Positions 15,085-23,315 of a DNA stretch of 64,000 nucleotides are shown one piece after another (position 1 is the stretch's first letter; every line of letters starts with the position of its first letter). The notes beneath the pieces are model-generated. The model was given only the letters and a program-made list of their open reading frames with translations, did no database searches and was not told where the DNA came from. A program made the translations under genes and the position numbers. The stretch comes from Lichenicoccus roseus (GTDB lineage: Bacteria; Pseudomonadota; Alphaproteobacteria; Acetobacterales; Acetobacteraceae). The stretch covers positions 868,001 to 932,000 of the forward strand of contig NZ_VCDI01000001.1 of assembly GCF_005844085.1 (NCBI RefSeq). Direction: 5' to 3'.

Positions 15085-18000
15085 ATGACGGCGGCGATGT
15101 GTCGCCACGGTGCCTGCCCGGGGATCTTCACCGCGATGTCGTGGCGTCTGCTGCCCACCGTGGCCGGATTGCTTCTCCTCGTGCTGGGGATGAATGTCTG
15201 CCACGCCGAGGACGTAGCGGCGGGTGCGGGCATCGCCAGCGGCGAACGGTGGGACCGCCTGGCCGATCCTGTGTTCCGTCACGTCGTCCAGGATGTCGAG
15301 CTGTCTGAGATGCTGCTGCCGGTCGTGCTGGCCGAGGACGCAACCGGCGCGCTGTGGGTCGGCGGCCAGAACGGGCTGTCGCGCTGGGACGGCTACCGCG
15401 CGCACGACTACAGCAGCGACCAGGCCGGCACCGACGGCCTGCTCGACCACGATGTGCTGGCGATCCACCGCGACGGCGCCGGCAGGCTCTGGGTCGGAAC
15501 CAGTGCCGGAGGGCTCGCCCGCTTCGATTTGGGCCATGACCGTTTCGTTCCGGTGCCCCTGAGCGCGGAGCCGGATGCACAGCGGGTCGCCAGCCTTGCT
15601 GACGACGGCATCGGCGGCCTTTGGGTCGCAACGAATGCCGGCCTGTTGCACCTGGATGCCGCCGGAGGGGTCGTCTCCCATCTGCGCCACCATGCCGGCC
15701 AACCCGGCAGCCTCCCCGATGACAAGGTGCTCTCGGTGCTGCTGGACCACAGCGGCGCGTTGTGGGCCGGCACCGTGAACGGGCTGGCCCGCGCGGAGGA
15801 CGGCCGCGGGCACTTCACTACGGTACCGCTGCCGGTCGCCGCTGGCGTGGTACCCGAGGTGACGCGCCTGTTCGAGGACAGCCTGCATCGCATGTGGATC
15901 GGGACACGGCAGCACGGCGCCTTCGTGGTTGGCCCGGATCACGCACCAGCCCGCTTCATCGCCATGACCGGCCGGATCGGCAGGCAGGACACGGCGATCG
16001 AGATCTTCGCCATCGCCGAGATCGCGCCTGGGCGGATCTGGCTCGGGACCTTCGGGCACGGCATCGTCCAGGTTTCGGGCTCCACGCTGGACACCAGCCG
16101 CATCGTCCGGGATCCGCTGCTGCCGGACAGCCTGGACACGAACACGATCCTGTCCTTGCATCTAGACCGGTCAGGGATCGTCTGGATCGGGACCAACCTG
16201 GGGCTCAGCCAGTACATCCCCAACAACGGCGGCATCACGACGGTCTTCGGCAGGCTGGGACGCATGTCCGGGCTGAGGGATTCCGATTTCTACAGCGTCA
16301 TGGTGCAGCCGGACGGCAGGGTCTGGGCCGGCGGTGCCACCGGCGGCATCGACATCCTTGACGCCGCCGGTGGCAGTGCCGGCGGGATGGAAGCGCAGCG
16401 GATCTTCAGCCTCGCCCGCGCCCCTGCCGGCGGCACGCTGGTGGGCACCCGGAGCGGGCTGTTCCTCGCGGATGCAGCCGGGCGCGAGATCGCCAAGCTG
16501 GAGGTGCCGACTCGGCGCGCGATGTCCGCCGCCTTCGCCCTGTGCACGCTGGATGGAGCGGTCTGGCTCGGGGGCGGCGATGACGGGCTGTGGCAGCTGC
16601 ACCTGGCCCCGGATGGTCGCGTCACCGTGCTGCGGCACGAGACTGCGCCGCGTCTGACCAACTCGACCGTCTTCACGATCCAGCCGGGTCCGGTCGGCAC
16701 GCTGATGGTCGGGACCGAGAACGGCTTCAACCTGCTTGATCGCGCATCGGGAGCCATCGAGCGCATCTTTCCCGATCCGGTCTCGCCGACAGGCCTCAGC
16801 GCCGGGCACATCGTGAGCTCCCTGCTCGACCGCAACGGCCGGCTTTGGCTCGGCACCAACAACGCGGGCATCAACGTCATGCTCGGCCGCAACAGCGCCG
16901 GGCGGCCGGTCTTCCGCCACCTGAGCGTTGCGCAAGGCCTGCCGAACTCGGACGCGAACCAGCTGCTGCTCGATCACGCCGGCCGCGTGTGGGTGAGCAC
17001 CGACAACGGCCTGGCGGTGATCGATCCCAAGACCTTCGCGGTGCGCGCCTTCCGGGGTGCGGACGGCCTGGCCATCACCCAGTACTGGAGCCACTCGGGC
17101 GACGTCACCGCGCAGGGCGAGATCGTGTTCGGCGGCGTCGGCGGGCTCACGATCATCCGGCCCGACCGAATGGTGGACTGGCGCTACGAGCCGCGCGTGG
17201 TGGTGACCGAGGTGCGGGCGGGCGGCCAGCTGGTGCCTGGCGACCTCACGGCCCCCGGACGGGTGGTGACAGTCCCCCCGGGTGCCGACAGCCTGTCGGT
17301 CGAGTTCTCGGCCCTGGACTACTCGGCGCCCCTGCTCAACCGCTACCGCTACCGCCTGGAAGGCTATGACGACGCCTGGGTTGAGGCCGATGCCGGGCAT
17401 CGGGTCGCGTCGTACACCAACCTCCGCCCCGGCAGCTACCGGCTGAGGCTGAGCGGCTCCAATCGCAACGGACACTGGACCAGGCAGGAAGTGGCGCTGC
17501 AGATCTCCGTGCTGCCGGCCTGGTACCAGACGATCTGGTGCCGCATCGCGGAGGCGATACTGGCCTTGCTCTGGGTTGTTGGCATCGTACAGGGGAGGAC
17601 AGTGATGCTGCGCCGACGCCAGCACGATCTGGAACGGCAGGTCGACGGGCGCACCGCGGAGCTTCTGGCCAGGACAGAGGCACTCACCGAAAGCCGCCAG
17701 CTGCTGCACCGGTATGCCTATTTCGATACGCTCTCCACGCTGCCGAACCGCCGTGCCTTCAACGAGGCCTGCCAGACGATGATCGAGGAAGCTGCCCGGA
17801 CTTCTGCCGGCTTTGCCATGGTCCTGATCGATCTGGACGGCTTCAAGTGGGTCAACGACACCATGGGTCATGATGGTGGCGACCGGTTGCTGGTCATCGC
17901 CGCGGAGCGGATGGCGGCGGTCCTGCGGGCCGGGGATTTCGTTGCCCGGCTGGGTGGCGATGAATTCGCGCTGCTATTGGGCGACGTGCGGAACAGGAGC

Positions 18001-18279
18001 GCAGTGCATGCGATCTGCGACCGGATCGTGATCGGGATGGCGCAGCCCATGATGATCGGCGAGACGCGCGTGGTGATCGGGGCAAGCGCCGGTGCCGCGA
18101 TGTTCCCCGAACACGGCCTTACGCAGGACGATCTCTTCAAGCACGCCGATGTCGCGCTCTACAAATCGAAGGCTGCCGGCAAGGGCGTCTGGAGCTGGTT
18201 CAGCAACGACATGATGGAGCCGTCGGAACCTGTAAGCGTGATGCCCGAGATAACCGTTGCGATCCACGGTGACGCGTGA
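15085..18279 (+). CDS. Membrane sensor: regulator beta-propeller, Y_Y_Y domain and GGDEF diguanylate cyclase
   Basis: About 1064 aa. An N-terminal signal/anchor (SWRLLPTVAGLLLLVLGM) leads to a periplasmic double propeller built of two-component-regulator repeats, seen as recurring DxxGxLWVGT-type strands (GALWVGGQNGLSRWDG, GRLWVGTSAGGLARFD, GLWVATNAGLL, and many more to about residue 700). A Y_Y_Y domain follows (LNRYRYRLEGYDDAW, SYTNLRPGSYRL). A membrane helix near residues 815-836 and a short coiled coil connect to a cytosolic GGDEF domain with intact GGDEF at 957-961 and the inhibitory I-site RxxD (RAGD) five residues before it. It should make c-di-GMP in response to an external ligand. 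ATG 15085 was chosen for its TGAGGT site; 15136 is an alternative. Confidence 0.9.
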   Translation: MTAAMCRHGACPGIFTAMSWRLLPTVAGLLLLVLGMNVCHAEDVAAGAGIASGERWDRLADPVFRHVVQDVELSEMLLPVVLAEDATGALWVGGQNGLSRWDGYRAHDYSSDQAGTDGLLDHDVLAIHRDGAGRLWVGTSAGGLARFDLGHDRFVPVPLSAEPDAQRVASLADDGIGGLWVATNAGLLHLDAAGGVVSHLRHHAGQPGSLPDDKVLSVLLDHSGALWAGTVNGLARAEDGRGHFTTVPLPVAAGVVPEVTRLFEDSLHRMWIGTRQHGAFVVGPDHAPARFIAMTGRIGRQDTAIEIFAIAEIAPGRIWLGTFGHGIVQVSGSTLDTSRIVRDPLLPDSLDTNTILSLHLDRSGIVWIGTNLGLSQYIPNNGGITTVFGRLGRMSGLRDSDFYSVMVQPDGRVWAGGATGGIDILDAAGGSAGGMEAQRIFSLARAPAGGTLVGTRSGLFLADAAGREIAKLEVPTRRAMSAAFALCTLDGAVWLGGGDDGLWQLHLAPDGRVTVLRHETAPRLTNSTVFTIQPGPVGTLMVGTENGFNLLDRASGAIERIFPDPVSPTGLSAGHIVSSLLDRNGRLWLGTNNAGINVMLGRNSAGRPVFRHLSVAQGLPNSDANQLLLDHAGRVWVSTDNGLAVIDPKTFAVRAFRGADGLAITQYWSHSGDVTAQGEIVFGGVGGLTIIRPDRMVDWRYEPRVVVTEVRAGGQLVPGDLTAPGRVVTVPPGADSLSVEFSALDYSAPLLNRYRYRLEGYDDAWVEADAGHRVASYTNLRPGSYRLRLSGSNRNGHWTRQEVALQISVLPAWYQTIWCRIAEAILALLWVVGIVQGRTVMLRRRQHDLERQVDGRTAELLARTEALTESRQLLHRYAYFDTLSTLPNRRAFNEACQTMIEEAARTSAGFAMVLIDLDGFKWVNDTMGHDGGDRLLVIAAERMAAVLRAGDFVARLGGDEFALLLGDVRNRSAVHAICDRIVIGMAQPMMIGETRVVIGASAGAAMFPEHGLTQDDLFKHADVALYKSKAAGKGVWSWFSNDMMEPSEPVSVMPEITVAIHGDA

Positions 18280-18750
18280 CGGTCAGGCCTGCGCCGTGAC
18301 TGGCGCCAGATCGGCGACGAGGGTGGCCGGCATCGCATGCGGATGATCCAGTCCAGGCAGGACAACCAGAATCCTGCCGGGCGAACCAGATGGGACGCGA
18401 TTGCCGTGCCACCGAAGCCCCCGCCCCTCGTAGCCGGCCTGGCGGTAGGCGCCCGGACGCTTCCGATGGAAGGGGCGGACGGCTCGCTGGCGCTGCCGAG
18501 ATGCTCTGGCATGGAAGGTCTCTGAAAGTTGCCAATCCTACGGCAGTGGCTTTGGATCCCATCGTCCGCCTCAGCCAGGCAATAGGACGCAAAACGTGGG
18601 TTGACCTTCATGGCTGGGGTCTTGGGTCGCCCTCGACGTTGTCCACCACGTGCATATTCTGCTGACAGGCCTGGGATCATCCTGTCGACGACGATCAAGG
18701 TGGCAATCGGGTCCCGTAAGCCTGGCGCGATGATGCAGGGACGGCATCGG
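18280..18750. other. Gene-poor gap with a possible gene remnant
   Basis: 471 bases without a supported gene. On the minus strand one frame (about 18283-18537) is open for 84 codons and ends RILVVLPGLDHPHAMPATLV, then ADLAPVTAQA and a stop, but it has no start codon. It may be the tail of a decayed gene, or chance. The DNA from about 18510 to 18720 is less GC-rich than its surroundings. No RNA gene or repeat was recognised. Confidence 0.5.
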
Positions 18751-19113
18751 CTAGGCTTGAGCCAGCCCGATTGCGATCTTCTGCTTTTTTGACAAGCCGT
18801 CCGAGACGATTGCGTAGGACTGGCCGATGTAGGTCCTGAGATCGTCATCAGATAGACCTGGGCTTGCGTAGTGCTGGATCCATTTCAGGCCGCGAGACGC
18901 GAGGTAGGGCGCCGGACGCAGGCCCGGCTGCTCCCTGAGGATCTCGTAGGCGATCGCGCTGACCTTGAACGTGAAACTCGGACTCTCCTTCGATGGTCTG
19001 CAGATCGCGAACACCTTTCCACCCACCTTCCAGACATGCGATCCGCTCCACTGGACACCCTGCGTCGTGCAAGGCTGCAACGCGCAGAATGCGTTGAAGT
19101 CGTCAGGTGTCAT
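18751..19113 (-). CDS. MmcQ/YjbR family protein
   Basis: 120 aa from the ATG at 19113. It opens MTPDDFNAFCALQP, has the short strands WKVGGKVFAICRP and FTFKVSAIAYEILREQPGLR, a PYLASRGLKWIQHY segment, and ends in two helices with LRTYIGQSYAIVSDGLSKKQ. This is the CyaY-like YjbR fold, sometimes described as DNA-binding; its physiological role is unknown. Its ATG overlaps the stop of the small upstream ORF by 4 bases (ATGA), suggesting coupled translation. Confidence 0.85.
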   Translation of the reverse strand: MTPDDFNAFCALQPCTTQGVQWSGSHVWKVGGKVFAICRPSKESPSFTFKVSAIAYEILREQPGLRPAPYLASRGLKWIQHYASPGLSDDDLRTYIGQSYAIVSDGLSKKQKIAIGLAQA

Positions 19114-19271
19114 GCCGCTTGCGCCTGCAGGCGCAATGGCCTGATGACCGGATCGACCTGGCCAAGGAAGCAGTCCAGATCTAGCGCGATTGCGAGCGGA
19201 ACGTCTTTCCAACGCCCGATCTTGCCAGGCGTGACAACGGTGGTGGTGACGGTGTGGATTGTCACGGGCAT
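19110..19271 (-). CDS. Small hypothetical protein coupled to the YjbR gene
   Basis: 53 codons from an ATG at 19271. The product begins with a Thr/Val-rich strand (TIHTVTTTVVTPG), then KIGRWKDVPLAIALDLDCFL and an Arg/Ala-rich end. No family recognised. Its support is positional: the stop overlaps the YjbR start by 4 bases, the signature of a real operon pair. It could also be a leader peptide or chance. Confidence 0.4.
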   Translation of the reverse strand: MPVTIHTVTTTVVTPGKIGRWKDVPLAIALDLDCFLGQVDPVIRPLRLQAQAA

Positions 19272-19325
19272 CGCAAGCCTCCGGACCGAAGACATACTAT
19301 CGAGCAACGGTTGACTACCAGTACG

Positions 19326-20795
19326 CTAACCATCCCCGCTGCTGGCGCTCCCGATCCCGCGGCGCTCCTGAGCGCCCCAGCGATGGCGACCGGTCAGGAA
19401 CGTCACCCAGCCGAGTGCCGCACCGACATGGCGCAGGATCTGGAACGAGAATGGCTCGAGCAGTATTGCGAGTAGTCCGCGCGGCAGGCTGAGTGCGGCC
19501 GGATCCCCGATCCAGCGTCGGTACAGCCGCATCGACCAGGCGCCGAAGGCCAGGTCGATCGCGAGCTTCGCGCCGATCACCGAGAACACCGCCTCCAGCA
19601 GCGACACCCGCCCCTCCGCGATATAGGCCAACAGCAGCACGGTGCCCGCGAGCCCGTAGAGCGGCTGCAGCGTATCGATCGCCTTGACCGGCAGCATGGC
19701 GGTGCCGGTATGCCCGTAGCGCCGGTTGCCGACCATGTGGCGATACCAGAGCTGCGTCTGCAGGAAGCCGCCGAACCAGCGCCGGCGCTGGCGGAGGAAG
19801 GCGCGGAAGCTGTCGGGGGCGTCGGTCCGGCCGTGCGCACCCCCGATCACCGCGGTATGGCAGATCGTTCCCGTGTTGCCTGCATGATCGCGCAGACGGT
19901 GGGTGAGCTCGTAGTCCTCCACCAGGGAATCGGGGTCGAAGCCGCCCACCGAAAGCAACGATGAGCGCCGGTAGCAGCCGAATGCGCCCGAGATCAGCAG
20001 CAGCCCGTCGGCACGCATCCAGGCGTAGCGCGACAGGAAATTGCGGACATATTCGTAGGTCTGGAACCATTCGAGCACGCGCCCCTGCACCGACGGCCCG
20101 CAGAGCGGCGTCAGCACCCCTGTCGCCGCCACCAGGTGCGGGTCGGCTGCGAAGGCGCGCGCCATGGCTGCAAGCGCCGGCGGGTCGAGCAGCGTGTCGG
20201 CATCGACCGTGACCACGAGGTCGGACGCCGCCAGCGCGCACGCCGCGTTGAGCGCCCGCGCCTTTCCGCCGCGCGGAAGACGCAGGCAACGCAGCGCGGG
20301 ATGGACGGGGCTGGGCTCGCTGAGTTCTCCCTGTCGCGCGTCGAGACCGTACAGGCGTGCGAGAACGCCAACCGTGCCGTCGGTCGAACCGTCATCTGCG
20401 ATCACGATAGTCTCTGCCGGCGCCGTCTGCGCAAGCAGGGCGGCAATGGTGACGGCGAGGCTCGGCGCCTCGTTGTGCGCGGCTACGATCACGGTGATGG
20501 TAGGCCACGCACCGTCGAGGGTTGCGGAAGGCTCGTGCCGAGGCTGTTCGATGCGGATCGTGCGCATGAACACGAAGGTGAGCAGCACCGTGTCATAGAA
20601 GATGTAGACGATACCGGCCGACCAGGCGAACAGGCCACCGCCGCCCACGAAAGCGCGCATGACGAGCCCGCACCAGAGCAGGAGAGCCGCCGCGTGGATG
20701 GCGATGCCGGCCGGGCCGGCGGGTGGCCGATGGGTGCGGGGCGAGACGGCTGCCCGAACCCGGGCAAGCGCGTCGTGAAGGGGAGCAACGATCAT
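19326..20795 (-). CDS. Membrane glycosyltransferase, family 2 (NodC/BcsA-like)
   Basis: 489 aa. N-terminal membrane helices (IAIHAAALLLWCGLVM and SAGIVYIFYDTVLLTFVF) precede a GT-A domain: TITVIVAAHNEAPSLAVTI, VIADDGSTDGT, a VDADT metal-binding motif, SLVEDYELTHRL with the catalytic acid, and RQRRRW, the Q-x-x-R-W motif of processive beta-glycosyltransferases. Further C-terminal helices (GLAGTVLLLAYI, LLAILLEPFSFQIL) could form a translocation channel. It probably polymerises or exports a polysaccharide from UDP- or GDP-sugars. No PilZ domain or dedicated partner is adjacent, though a GGDEF enzyme lies 1 kb away. Divergent from cytochrome b561. Confidence 0.92.
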   Translation of the reverse strand: MIVAPLHDALARVRAAVSPRTHRPPAGPAGIAIHAAALLLWCGLVMRAFVGGGGLFAWSAGIVYIFYDTVLLTFVFMRTIRIEQPRHEPSATLDGAWPTITVIVAAHNEAPSLAVTIAALLAQTAPAETIVIADDGSTDGTVGVLARLYGLDARQGELSEPSPVHPALRCLRLPRGGKARALNAACALAASDLVVTVDADTLLDPPALAAMARAFAADPHLVAATGVLTPLCGPSVQGRVLEWFQTYEYVRNFLSRYAWMRADGLLLISGAFGCYRRSSLLSVGGFDPDSLVEDYELTHRLRDHAGNTGTICHTAVIGGAHGRTDAPDSFRAFLRQRRRWFGGFLQTQLWYRHMVGNRRYGHTGTAMLPVKAIDTLQPLYGLAGTVLLLAYIAEGRVSLLEAVFSVIGAKLAIDLAFGAWSMRLYRRWIGDPAALSLPRGLLAILLEPFSFQILRHVGAALGWVTFLTGRHRWGAQERRGIGSASSGDG

Positions 20796-20843
20796 GGTAA
20801 GCGTCTTGCCATGAATTACGTCTGGCGCGGAGACTTGGCGAGC

Positions 20844-21410
20844 ATGGAGGGATCAATCGTGGAGCGATACACGCGGGTGGCCATGCTGCTCCACTGGAGC
20901 GTCGCCCTCCTCATATTCGTCAACGTGACGCTTGGCTGGGGGGTCGGGCTTCTCGCCGATGACTGGGTGCGACCGGCGATCAACCTGCACAAGTCGATCG
21001 GGCTTACGGTGCTCGCGCTCGTCGTCCTCCGGATCCTGTGGCGACTGACGCACCGGCCACCGCCGCTTCCGGCCGGCTACCCCAGGCTCGAGCGCATGGC
21101 GGCGCACGGGGCGCATGCGCTACTCTACGTGGTGATCCTCGGCCTGCCGGTCTCGGGCTACCTGCACGACTCCGCGTTCTCGCAGGCGGCCCGGCACCCG
21201 CTTACCCTGTTCGGCCTGATAGAGATCCCTCGCCTGCCCGCCTTCATGGCGCTGGACGCCACCACCAAGACCCACGTGCACGCGTTCTGGTTCGGGGTGC
21301 ATGTCTGGCTGGGCTACGTGCTCTACGTGCTGCTGGGGCTTCACGTCGCAGGCGCCCTGAAGCATCAGCTCGTGGACCGGACGCCGGAGTTACGGAGGAT
21401 GTTCTCATAG
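20844..21410 (+). CDS. Cytochrome b561
   Basis: Diheme inner-membrane protein of about 188 aa with four helices: RVAMLLHWSVALLIFVNVTL, HKSIGLTVLALVVLRILWRL, HGAHALLYVVILGLPVSGYL and HVHAFWFGVHVWLGYVLYVLLG. Histidines in LLHW, NLHKS, AAHGAH and GLHVAG can ligate two b-hemes. The family moves electrons between quinol and periplasmic acceptors or scavenges superoxide. The ATG at 20844 gives the family-like opening (MEGSIVERYTRVAM); an in-frame ATG at 20811 would add 11 residues and leave only 15 bases to the divergent glycosyltransferase gene. Confidence 0.9.
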   Translation: MEGSIVERYTRVAMLLHWSVALLIFVNVTLGWGVGLLADDWVRPAINLHKSIGLTVLALVVLRILWRLTHRPPPLPAGYPRLERMAAHGAHALLYVVILGLPVSGYLHDSAFSQAARHPLTLFGLIEIPRLPAFMALDATTKTHVHAFWFGVHVWLGYVLYVLLGLHVAGALKHQLVDRTPELRRMFS

Positions 21411-21491
21411 CGCCGGATGAATGGTGGCACGGGCGCATTGGCGCAAGCCCGGCTATCGTCCACCACGCTTACGAACCACGAGGACGCTGCG

Positions 21492-21797
21492 ATGATCTGC
21501 ATCAGGCTGGCCTATTCCGACCCGGGCAAGGCCGCGGAGCGAGACCTTCACCTGGCAGCGCACAAGGCCTTCCTGCGCAGCGGCCGGCTTCTTATCCTGC
21601 AGTCCGGCCCGGTCTTCGATGCCGAAGGTCAGCAGGCCGGTGCGCTCGTCGTCGCGGAGACCCCGGATCTGGCCACCATGCGGGAGCTCTGTGCCGAGGA
21701 TCCGTTTGCCGTGCACGGCATCTATGACAGGACCCTGTTCATGGAGTGGCGGCTGACGCTTGGCCAGATCCCGCAGATCGAGGCGGCCGGACCCTAG
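21492..21797 (+). CDS. YciI family protein
   Basis: 101 aa from ATG 21492 (AGGA upstream). A single YCII domain: ferredoxin-like fold with DLHLAAHKAFLRSG, the strand pair LLILQSGPVFDAEG, GALVVAETPDLATMRELCAEDPF and a C-terminal aromatic strand. The conserved His (HKAF) and Asp (EDPF) form the putative active site. Members act as dehalogenase-like or lactone enzymes in a few cases, mostly unknown. A second YciI protein occurs in the minus-strand operon at 34403-34690. It ends 4 bases into the convergent LacI gene. Confidence 0.88.
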   Translation: MICIRLAYSDPGKAAERDLHLAAHKAFLRSGRLLILQSGPVFDAEGQQAGALVVAETPDLATMRELCAEDPFAVHGIYDRTLFMEWRLTLGQIPQIEAAGP

Positions 21798-22924
21798 GGC
21801 GGCCTCGGTCGGGCCCTGACCGCGGGCTGGCGACGCGCCGCCTTCGCGGACCGGTCGCGATCCTGGACGGGTCGCGAAGGCGCCGGCCCGGTGCTGCCAC
21901 GCACCACGACATGCGACGAGAACAGGACGTGCCGCGTCGGCGCATGCCCGTTCTCGATCAGATCGAGCAGAAGCTCCGCTCCCTGCGACCCGATCTTGCG
22001 CCCGGCATTGTGCAGGCTGGTCAGCGGCGGCGACAGCAGGCCCATGAACGGCAGGTCGTTGACGCCGGTGACCGAGATCTCGTCCGGGCAAGCGATCCCG
22101 GCCGCTTTCAGGGCAACCAGGGCGCCGACGGCGAGCAGATCGTTGAAGCAGAGGAACGCGGTCCAGCGCATGCCGTCCGCGATCAGCCGCTTCATGATGC
22201 GTTCGCCTTCCTCGACGTGATAGGCGTCCGCCTCGATCACATCGAACTGGCAGTGCGCTGCCTTCGCCAGCTTGGTCCCGGCCATGAAACCGGCCAGGCG
22301 GTTGTGCGCCGTCGATGCCGCCAACGGGGCGGTGATGTAGGCAATCCTCCTGTGCCCGAGGTCCAGCACATGCTCGACCAGGGCGCGCACCCCCTTCTCG
22401 TCATCCATGGTGACCGATGAAAGCTCGGCATGGCGTGGGTCGCGCAGCACCGCAACAGTCGGGATCCCCAGCTTCAGGCAGAGGTCCGCGGCAGGATCCT
22501 TGATATCGAAGCTGGCCACCATCAGTCCGGCGACATGCCGGCGGCTCATGATCTCGATGATCGAAAGCAGCTTTTCCGGCTTGTAGTCCGAGCTCGCGAC
22601 GAAGGTGACGAAATCGTCCTCCGCGACGCGCTCCTGCGCGGCGGCGATGATCGGCGCAAACAACGGATCGCTCAGGTTCGGAACCACCAATCCGACCGTG
22701 CCGGTGCGCTGGGTGCGCAGGCTGGTTGCCAGTGGATTCGGGCTGTAGCCCAGCTGCTCGGCGATCAGCTCGATCTTGCGCACCATCTTGCCGGAGATGC
22801 GGTGCTCGGCCTTCGGATTGAGCGCTCTCGAGGCGGTCGAGACGTGTACGCCGGCCTTCGCCGCGACGTCGAGGATCGTCACCCTTGGCTGCCGGTTGGG
22901 CCTGTTGCCGGTCGGAATGCTCAT
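21794..22924 (-). CDS. LacI family transcriptional regulator
   Basis: 376 aa. The helix-turn-helix is VTILDVAAKAGVHVSTASRA at residues about 14-33, followed by the hinge region NPLATSLRTQRTGTVGLVVP; the ligand-binding domain is periplasmic-binding-protein-like (LSDPLFAPIIAAAQERV, AYITAPLAASTAHNRLAGF, CFNDLLAVGALVALKAAGI, ISVTGVNDLPFMGLLSPPLT). It should bind a sugar or polyol and act as a dimer or tetramer. It is divergent from the locus-A transport operon, the usual place for a local repressor. Candidate operators with TTGCGCAA cores lie in the shared upstream region. ATG 22924 chosen; the open frame above it has no family likeness. Confidence 0.93.
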   Translation of the reverse strand: MSIPTGNRPNRQPRVTILDVAAKAGVHVSTASRALNPKAEHRISGKMVRKIELIAEQLGYSPNPLATSLRTQRTGTVGLVVPNLSDPLFAPIIAAAQERVAEDDFVTFVASSDYKPEKLLSIIEIMSRRHVAGLMVASFDIKDPAADLCLKLGIPTVAVLRDPRHAELSSVTMDDEKGVRALVEHVLDLGHRRIAYITAPLAASTAHNRLAGFMAGTKLAKAAHCQFDVIEADAYHVEEGERIMKRLIADGMRWTAFLCFNDLLAVGALVALKAAGIACPDEISVTGVNDLPFMGLLSPPLTSLHNAGRKIGSQGAELLLDLIENGHAPTRHVLFSSHVVVRGSTGPAPSRPVQDRDRSAKAARRQPAVRARPRPP

Positions 22925-23001
22925 CGTGCTCAGCTGCCTGCAAGGTCGTCGGCGCGGGGTCGCGCGGTGCTGCGGCGAACCACAATGGCTCATGTAGGAC
23001 A

Positions 23002-23013
23002 AATTGCGCAAAC
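23002..23013. promoter_or_regulatory. Candidate LacI-type operator 1
   Basis: AATTGCGCAAAC with the perfect 8-bp palindrome TTGCGCAA at 23004-23011. LacI-family operators are dyads with a central CG pair, as here. It lies 78 bases upstream of the LacI-type gene start. The same core occurs at 40296-40303. Confidence 0.45.
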
Positions 23014-23143
23014 TTGCCATCCAAACGCAGACGACCGCCGCCCCGGCGATTGTGCGATGCACGATAATCGGATGAGCCACGATCGTCCGGTCTGCTGCCA
23101 CGCCTGCAAGAACTGCCGGCAATCGTCGCGGGCCGCTGCAGGA

Positions 23144-23160
23144 CCTTTTGTGCGCAAAGG
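23144..23160. promoter_or_regulatory. Candidate LacI-type operator 2
   Basis: CCTTTTGTGCGCAAAGG: arms TTTG and CAAA (extended by CC/GG) around TGCG. About 143 bases from operator 1 and 156 bases before the KPR-like gene; paired sites would permit DNA looping. Confidence 0.4.
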
Positions 23161-23315
23161 ATTGCCCTTGACTCGAATTTTGACCGGACCTAACGGTGAC
23201 GCACCTTGCTCGGGAACAGGGCGCGTGGCGTTTCCGACCACCCTTGCGGGTGAGCGGAGCCTGGGCCTTTCGGCCGGCCCGATCATGCGGCGAGAAGCCG
23301 CACTGGAGAGATTGA

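Larger units (their letters stand above)
22925..23315. other. Divergent control region of the LacI gene and transport locus A
   Basis: 391 bases without a gene. It contains two separate inverted-repeat sites (23002-23013 and 23144-23160) and, before the next gene, the ribosome site CTGGAGAG ahead of GTG 23316. No other structure stands out. Confidence 0.6.

Noticed and set aside
16171-17871. Long antisense frame beneath the propeller-GGDEF gene
   Set aside because: Fully inside a real gene, His/Arg/Gly-rich, no start signal or family likeness.
18159-18848. 229-codon minus-strand frame across the gap after the GGDEF gene
   Set aside because: Overlaps the conserved GGDEF region and reads Arg/Ser/Pro-rich sequence without family likeness.
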